Source of the DNA: Pseudomonadota bacterium
GTDB taxonomy: Bacteria; Pseudomonadota; Gammaproteobacteria; Xanthomonadales; Xanthomonadaceae
Length of the DNA: 19,046 nucleotides
Assembly: GCA_023393895.1 (NCBI GenBank)
Contig: JAEXBT010000200.1
Coordinates: 1-19,046 of the forward strand
Direction: 5' to 3'
The translations under genes and the position numbers were made by a program. This document shows positions 15,533 through 19,046 of the stretch, piece by piece; the first letter of the stretch is position 1, and the number at the start of each line of letters is the position of its first letter. Below the pieces are notes generated by a model that did not search any database, was not told where the DNA came from, and saw only the letters and a list, made by a program, of their open reading frames with translations.

Positions 15533-15919
15533 ATGTCCGTGACCGCCGCCGATCTGGTTGCCGACGCCCGCCAGCGCGTCCGCGAAATCGCTCCGGCCAA
15601 GTTCCACGAGGCGCGCGATGAGGCCGTGCTGATCGACGTGCGCGAACCCCCCGAATTCGAGACCGGCCATGTGTCCGGCGCCATCAACATTCCACGCGGC
15701 GTCCTCGAGTTCCAGGTCGATGCGCACCCAGCCGTGGCCAACGCCACCGACCCGGCGCTGGCGCATCGCGAGCGGCCGGTGGTCTTCTATTGCCGAACCG
15801 GCGGCCGCGCCGCGCTGGCCGCCGACAATCTGCAGAAGCTGGGCTTCACCGACGTGCGCTCGATCGCCGGGGGCATCGAGGCCTGGCGGGAGGCCGGGTT
15901 GCCGGTCACCACCCGATGA
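15533..15919 (+). CDS. Single-domain rhodanese
   Basis: A 128-residue cytoplasmic rhodanese-domain sulfurtransferase. Active-site loop is Cys87-R-T-G-G-Arg92 within VVFYCRTGG. Earlier landmarks: IDVREPPEFETGHVSGAINIP (34-54) and the C-terminal GGIEAWREAGLP. It moves sulfane sulfur from SQR or persulfide products to acceptors such as glutathione or thioredoxin; the acceptor here is inferred. A strong AGGAG is 9 bases before ATG 15533. The stop overlaps the arsR start by four bases. It is the first gene of the rightward unit, immediately next to the operator. Together with the DUF2892 gene across the spacer, it represents the two parts of YgaP as separate genes. Confidence 0.93.
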   Translation: MSVTAADLVADARQRVREIAPAKFHEARDEAVLIDVREPPEFETGHVSGAINIPRGVLEFQVDAHPAVANATDPALAHRERPVVFYCRTGGRAALAADNLQKLGFTDVRSIAGGIEAWREAGLPVTTR

Positions 15920-16242
15920 GCGCGGTCCCCGCCTTCGACGGCGAGGCGATGCGCAGCCACGCCAGCGAGGCGGCGCGCGTGCTGAAGGCACTCGCCAATG
16001 AAAAGCGGCTGCTCCTGCTCTGCCAGCTGGTGGAGGGCGAGCGCTCGGTGGGTGAACTCAACGCGGGCGTTGATCTCAGCCAGTCGGCGCTGTCGCAGCA
16101 CCTCGCCATCCTCCGCGCAGACGGCATGGTCACCACCCGCCGCGAGGCGCAGACCATCTATTACGCCCTGGCGGACGGCCCGGCACAGCGCATCCTCGAA
16201 ACCCTGCACGGGATCTACTGTGGCCGCACGCCGCTATGCTGA
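15916..16242 (+). CDS. ArsR-family regulator, BigR/SqrR-like persulfide sensor
   Basis: A 108-residue winged-helix repressor. The helix-turn-helix spans about 44-72 (SVGELNAGVDLSQSALSQHLAIL segment), followed by the wing (TTRREAQTIYYAL). Cys36 in helix 2 (LLLLCQL) and Cys102 near the C-terminus (GIYCG) are 66 residues apart, the same spacing as Cys42/Cys108 of BigR and Cys41/Cys107 of SqrR, which form a (poly)sulfide link when sulfane sulfur rises and then release DNA. A third cysteine is the last residue (Cys108). Typical arsenic-site cysteines (ELCVCDL) are absent. The ATGA overlap couples it to rhodanese. It probably represses both divergent units. Confidence 0.92.
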   Translation: MSAVPAFDGEAMRSHASEAARVLKALANEKRLLLLCQLVEGERSVGELNAGVDLSQSALSQHLAILRADGMVTTRREAQTIYYALADGPAQRILETLHGIYCGRTPLC

Positions 16243-16255
16243 ACCACCGGAGCCC

Positions 16256-17128
16256 ATGATGACCGCGCCTCAGGTCCAGCCGTTCTTTCATGCCGACAGC
16301 AGCACTTGGAGTTACGTGGTGCGTGATCCCGGCAGCCACGCCGCGGCGATCATCGATCCCGTGCTCGACTACGACGCCGCCTCCGGACGCACTTCGACCT
16401 CCTCGGCGCAGTCGCTGCTGGACTTCATCGACGCGCACTCGCTTACCGTCGAATGGCTGCTGGAAACCCACGCCCATGCGGACCATCTGTCCGCCGCGCA
16501 CTGGCTGCAGCGAGATCGCTTTCCCGGCGCGCGGATCGCGATCGGCCGCGGAATCACCCAGGTGCAGCGCCGCTTCCGCGACATCTTCAACCTCGGCGAA
16601 CACTTCCCGGTGGATGGCTCGCAGTTCGACCACCTGTTCAAGGATGGCGAAACCTTCTCCATCGGCGGGCTGCAGGGCACGGTGATTCCGGTGCCGGGCC
16701 ATACCAGCGACAGCAACGCTTTCCTGATCGGCGATGCGCTGTTCACCGGCGACTCGCTGTTCATGCCGGATGGCGGCACCGCCCGCTGCGATTTTCCCGG
16801 CGGCGATGCGGCCACGCTGTATCGCTCGATCCAGCGCCTCTACGCACTGCCCGACGATACCCGCGTCTTCGTCTGCCACGACTACGCGCCGGGCGGGCGT
16901 GAGCTGCGCTGCGAGACCACCATCGGTGCGCAGAAGGCGGGCAACATCCACGTCCGCGCCGATACGCCCGAACACGAATTCGTCGCCCGGCGCGAGGCGC
17001 GGGATGCGACATTGGCGATGCCGCGGCTGATCCTGCCTTCGGTGCAGGTGAACATCCGCGCCGGCGCCTTGCCTGATCCGGAAGGCAACGGCGTGCGTTA
17101 CCTCAGGATTCCGCTCGACGCGCTCTAG
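16256..17128 (+). CDS. ETHE1-like persulfide dioxygenase (metallo-beta-lactamase fold)
   Basis: A 290-residue MBL-fold protein. It has the metal motif THAHADH (71-77: His72, His74, Asp76, His77), then His149 in VPGHTSDSN, Asp166 in FTGDSLF, GTARCDFPGG (174-183) and His208 in VCHDY. In ETHE1-type persulfide dioxygenases one iron is held by 2-His-1-Asp (here His72, His149, Asp166 by position) and glutathione persulfide is oxidised to sulfite. The GTARCDFPGG motif fits this clade better than hydroxyacylglutathione hydrolase. Start ATG 16256 has GGAG only 3 bases away; ATG 16259 has better spacing. It follows arsR by 13 bases. Unlike Blh, there is no fused DUF442 domain. Confidence 0.92.
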   Translation: MMTAPQVQPFFHADSSTWSYVVRDPGSHAAAIIDPVLDYDAASGRTSTSSAQSLLDFIDAHSLTVEWLLETHAHADHLSAAHWLQRDRFPGARIAIGRGITQVQRRFRDIFNLGEHFPVDGSQFDHLFKDGETFSIGGLQGTVIPVPGHTSDSNAFLIGDALFTGDSLFMPDGGTARCDFPGGDAATLYRSIQRLYALPDDTRVFVCHDYAPGGRELRCETTIGAQKAGNIHVRADTPEHEFVARREARDATLAMPRLILPSVQVNIRAGALPDPEGNGVRYLRIPLDAL

Positions 17129-17131
17129 CGG

Positions 17132-18250
17132 TCAGCGCGTCACCGGGCGCTTCGGCACCGTCGCCGGGTCCACCTGCAGCGCCGGATCGATGATCCCGGC
17201 AATCCGGTCGGCCAGATCCGGCGTGCGGCCTTGGTTGATGTTGCCCAGCACCAGCACGGTGAGATCGCGCTCGGGGAAACGCAGCAGCTTGTGGCGGAAG
17301 CCGATGCTGCTGCCGGTATGCCAGGTGCGCCGCTGTCCGTTGAGGCGATCGATGAAAAAGCCGTACCCATAGCCGACATCCGGCACGTCGGTGCCTGCTG
17401 GCGCATCGAACATGGTCCGTCGGCTGGCATCCGGAAGCACGCGATCGTCGTCGAGCGCCGCGATCCAGCGCGCCATATCGTGCAGCGAGGAATAGACGCC
17501 GCCATCGCCAAGCAACGCACTGGTGGTGCTCTGGTCGGTGCGCCTGGCCACGCCCCCGGTCACCGTGTAACCGAAGGCGCGATGCGGGATCGGCGCGGTT
17601 TCGCCGCCGTAGCTGCGGGTGGCACGCATCCCGAGCGGCGCGAACAGGCGGCTGTCCAGGTACTCCGCGAACGACATGCCCGACCGCTTCTCGATGATGA
17701 TGCCGAGCAGCACGTAGGCGCTGTTGCTGTAGTGGAAACGCTCGCCGGCCGGATACATCGGCTTCGCCTCGCGCTGCAGCAGGGCGAGCACGTCGGCCTC
17801 AACGAGCTGTCGCGCCTGATCCTCGGGCATCAGCGCCTCGTAATCAGCCAGGCCCGAGCGGTGCACGACCAGCTGGTGGATGGTGATGTCATCGGCATAC
17901 GCCGGGAAGCCCGGCAGCACCTCGCCCAGCCGGGTGTCCGGCGTGAGCTTGCCCTCCTCGTAAAGCTTGAGGATGGCCGCCGCGGTCAGCTGCTTGGTCA
18001 CCGACGCCAGCCGGAAATTGCTGCGTGCATCGATCGGCTGCGCGGCCTCCACGTTGGCCAGTCCGGCGCCGCGCGCGTAGACCAGCCTGCCGCCACGCAC
18101 CACACCGACCGCAAGGCCGGGCATGCCCGGCTTCTCATGCGCCGTGATCAGCGCATCGACCTCGGACTGCCACGTCGGTGCAGGCGGCACCGTTGCGCAA
18201 CCGGCCAGCATCATCATCGCTATCACCACTCCCGCCATGAACGCGCGCAC
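17132..18250 (-). CDS. Class C beta-lactamase-family serine hydrolase lipoprotein
   Basis: A 372-residue lipoprotein (MLAGC, Cys18) with a penicillin-binding/beta-lactamase fold. Catalytic motifs: Ser83-V-T-Lys86 (SxxK), Tyr174-S-Asn176 (YxN), and His311-T-Gly313 in place of KTG. Such proteins include esterases and D-aminopeptidases as well as lactamases; the HTG form favours an esterase/peptidase-like activity over true beta-lactamase, but substrate is unknown. I took GTG 18250 as the start, which leaves three bases to the tkt stop; ATG 18238 is equally possible, and no good Shine-Dalgarno sequence decides it. The stop codon is three bases from that of the convergent dioxygenase gene. Probably read through from tkt. 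Confidence 0.9.
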   Translation of the reverse strand: MRAFMAGVVIAMMMLAGCATVPPAPTWQSEVDALITAHEKPGMPGLAVGVVRGGRLVYARGAGLANVEAAQPIDARSNFRLASVTKQLTAAAILKLYEEGKLTPDTRLGEVLPGFPAYADDITIHQLVVHRSGLADYEALMPEDQARQLVEADVLALLQREAKPMYPAGERFHYSNSAYVLLGIIIEKRSGMSFAEYLDSRLFAPLGMRATRSYGGETAPIPHRAFGYTVTGGVARRTDQSTTSALLGDGGVYSSLHDMARWIAALDDDRVLPDASRRTMFDAPAGTDVPDVGYGYGFFIDRLNGQRRTWHTGSSIGFRHKLLRFPERDLTVLVLGNINQGRTPDLADRIAGIIDPALQVDPATVPKRPVTR

Positions 18251-18253
18251 GGC

Positions 18254-19046
18254 TCAGCCCAACCCGCGCGCGGCTTCGACCACGCGCTCGACAGTGAATC
18301 CGAAGTGCCTGAACAGCACATCAGCCGGCGCCGAGGAACCGTATCCCTGCATGCCAATCACCTCACCATCCAAGCCTACGTACTTGCGCCAGAAGTCGGC
18401 AGTGCCGGCCTCGATCGCGATGCGCCTGCGCACCGCCTTCGGCAGCACCGATTCACGGTAGCCGGCGTCCTGTCGGTCGAAGACATCGGTCGACGGCATC
18501 GAGACGACGCGCACGTTCTCACCGAGCTGTTCGGCGGCCTGCATCGCCAGCCCCACTTCCGAACCGGTGGCGATCAGGATGAGTTCCGGCGTGCCTGCGC
18601 TGTCCTTCAGCACGTAGCCGCCGCGCGCGATGTCGGCGACCTGCGCCCCGCTGCGTGGCTGGTGGGCAAGGTTCTGCCGCGAGAACACCAGGCAGCTCGG
18701 GCCGTCACGATGCTCGATCGCCGCGCGCCAAGCCACCGCCGATTCCACCGCGTCGCACGGGCGCCAGACGTCATTGCCGGGGATGTAGCGCAACGAGGCC
18801 AGGTGCTCGATCGGCTGATGGGTCGGGCCATCCTCGCCCAGACCGATCGAATCGTGGGTATAGACGTGGATCGCGTGCGCGCCCATCAACGCGCTCATAC
18901 GCACCGCGTTGCGCGCGTAATCGCTGAACACCAGGAACGTGGCGTCATAGGGGATGAATCCGCCATGCAACGCGATGCCGTTGTTGATCGCGGTCATCGC
19001 GAACTCGCGCACGCCGTAATAGATGTAGTTGGCATCGGCGTCGTCG
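18254..19046 (-). CDS. tkt: Transketolase, C-terminal 263 residues (cut by window edge)
   Basis: Transfers two-carbon units between sugar phosphates with thiamine diphosphate; pentose phosphate pathway or Calvin cycle. The frame is open to the right edge; the visible part begins in the pyrimidine-binding domain with [12 protein letters not shown] (Glu is the conserved ThDP N1' partner) and includes the transketolase signature [25 protein letters not shown], and the C-terminal domain ([22 protein letters not shown]). Stop is TGA at 18256-18254. About 400 residues are missing to the right. It carries the same minus orientation as the gap-pgk-pyk-fba block, and the serine hydrolase follows three bases later. 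Confidence 0.97.
   Translation of the reverse strand, partial: DDADANYIYYGVREFAMTAINNGIALHGGFIPYDATFLVFSDYARNAVRMSALMGAHAIHVYTHDSIGLGEDGPTHQPIEHLASLRYIPGNDVWRPCDAVESAVAWRAAIEHRDGPSCLVFSRQNLAHQPRSGAQVADIARGGYVLKDSAGTPELILIATGSEVGLAMQAAEQLGENVRVVSMPSTDVFDRQDAGYRESVLPKAVRRRIAIEAGTADFWRKYVGLDGEVIGMQGYGSSAPADVLFRHFGFTVERVVEAARGLG

Noticed and set aside
7238..17128. Mobile island carrying the sulfide module
   Set aside because: No integrase, transposase, tRNA edge, direct-repeat ends or evident base-composition change was seen; transfer is possible but unsupported by this sequence alone.
17132..18250. True antibiotic-resistance beta-lactamase
   Set aside because: The fold motifs are present, but HTG replaces KTG and the lipoprotein form and neighbours do not suggest resistance; no ampR-like regulator is nearby.

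Overview
The window looks like chromosome from a high-GC gammaproteobacterium, most likely the Xanthomonadaceae/Lysobacteraceae (Xanthomonas, Lysobacter, Luteimonas and relatives). I infer this from protein flavour, the central-carbon gene set (class I aldolase, PGK with an N-terminus of the type I recall from Xanthomonas) and strong G/C third-position bias; no rRNA or other marker is present to confirm it. I see no tRNA, rRNA, insertion sequence, phage gene or CRISPR array. There is no gene-free stretch over 300 bases; the longest is the 176-base gap/ompW spacer.

Region 1 (1-5557, all minus strand) is a glycolysis/gluconeogenesis block in transcription order gap, group III truncated haemoglobin, pgk, DUF302 lipoprotein, pyk, fba (fba runs off the left edge). 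pgk and the DUF302 gene are joined by a one-base stop/start overlap. The block has a candidate promoter at its gap end and a possible separate promoter before fba.

Region 2 (5558-7237, plus strand) holds ompW and a periplasmic S1/P1 nuclease. The gap/ompW spacer is AT-rich and contains a near-consensus FNR/CRP-family box placed about 41 bases before a plausible ompW start of transcription and overlapping a candidate gap -35 element.

Region 3 (7238-17128) is the most interesting part: a divergent sulfide/persulfide module around an ArsR-family regulator. The rightward unit is rhodanese, ArsR sensor (two cysteines 66 residues apart, as in BigR/SqrR), and an ETHE1-like persulfide dioxygenase. 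The leftward unit is a tightly packed nine-gene run: type I sulfide:quinone oxidoreductase, DUF2892 (YgaP-like) membrane protein, RND adaptor lipoprotein, RND pump, c-haem DUF3365 lipoprotein, DUF2798 membrane protein, thioredoxin 2, AhpD-like CMD protein and a DUF442 sulfurtransferase/phosphatase lipoprotein. Four junctions overlap or are within 8 bases. The spacer between the two units has a TTGAC-N10-GTCAA palindrome whose two arms are also the candidate -35 boxes of the two divergent promoters. A reasonable model is that sulfide is oxidised by SQR to sulfane sulfur, which is handled by rhodanese, thioredoxin and the dioxygenase in the cytoplasm, while the RND pump, haem lipoprotein and DUF442 lipoprotein act in the periplasm. 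The pump's substrate is unknown.

Region 4 (17132-19046, minus strand) holds a serine beta-lactamase-family lipoprotein and the C-terminal part of transketolase, which returns the window to central carbon metabolism. The sulfide module therefore lies between tkt and the gap-pgk-pyk-fba genes.
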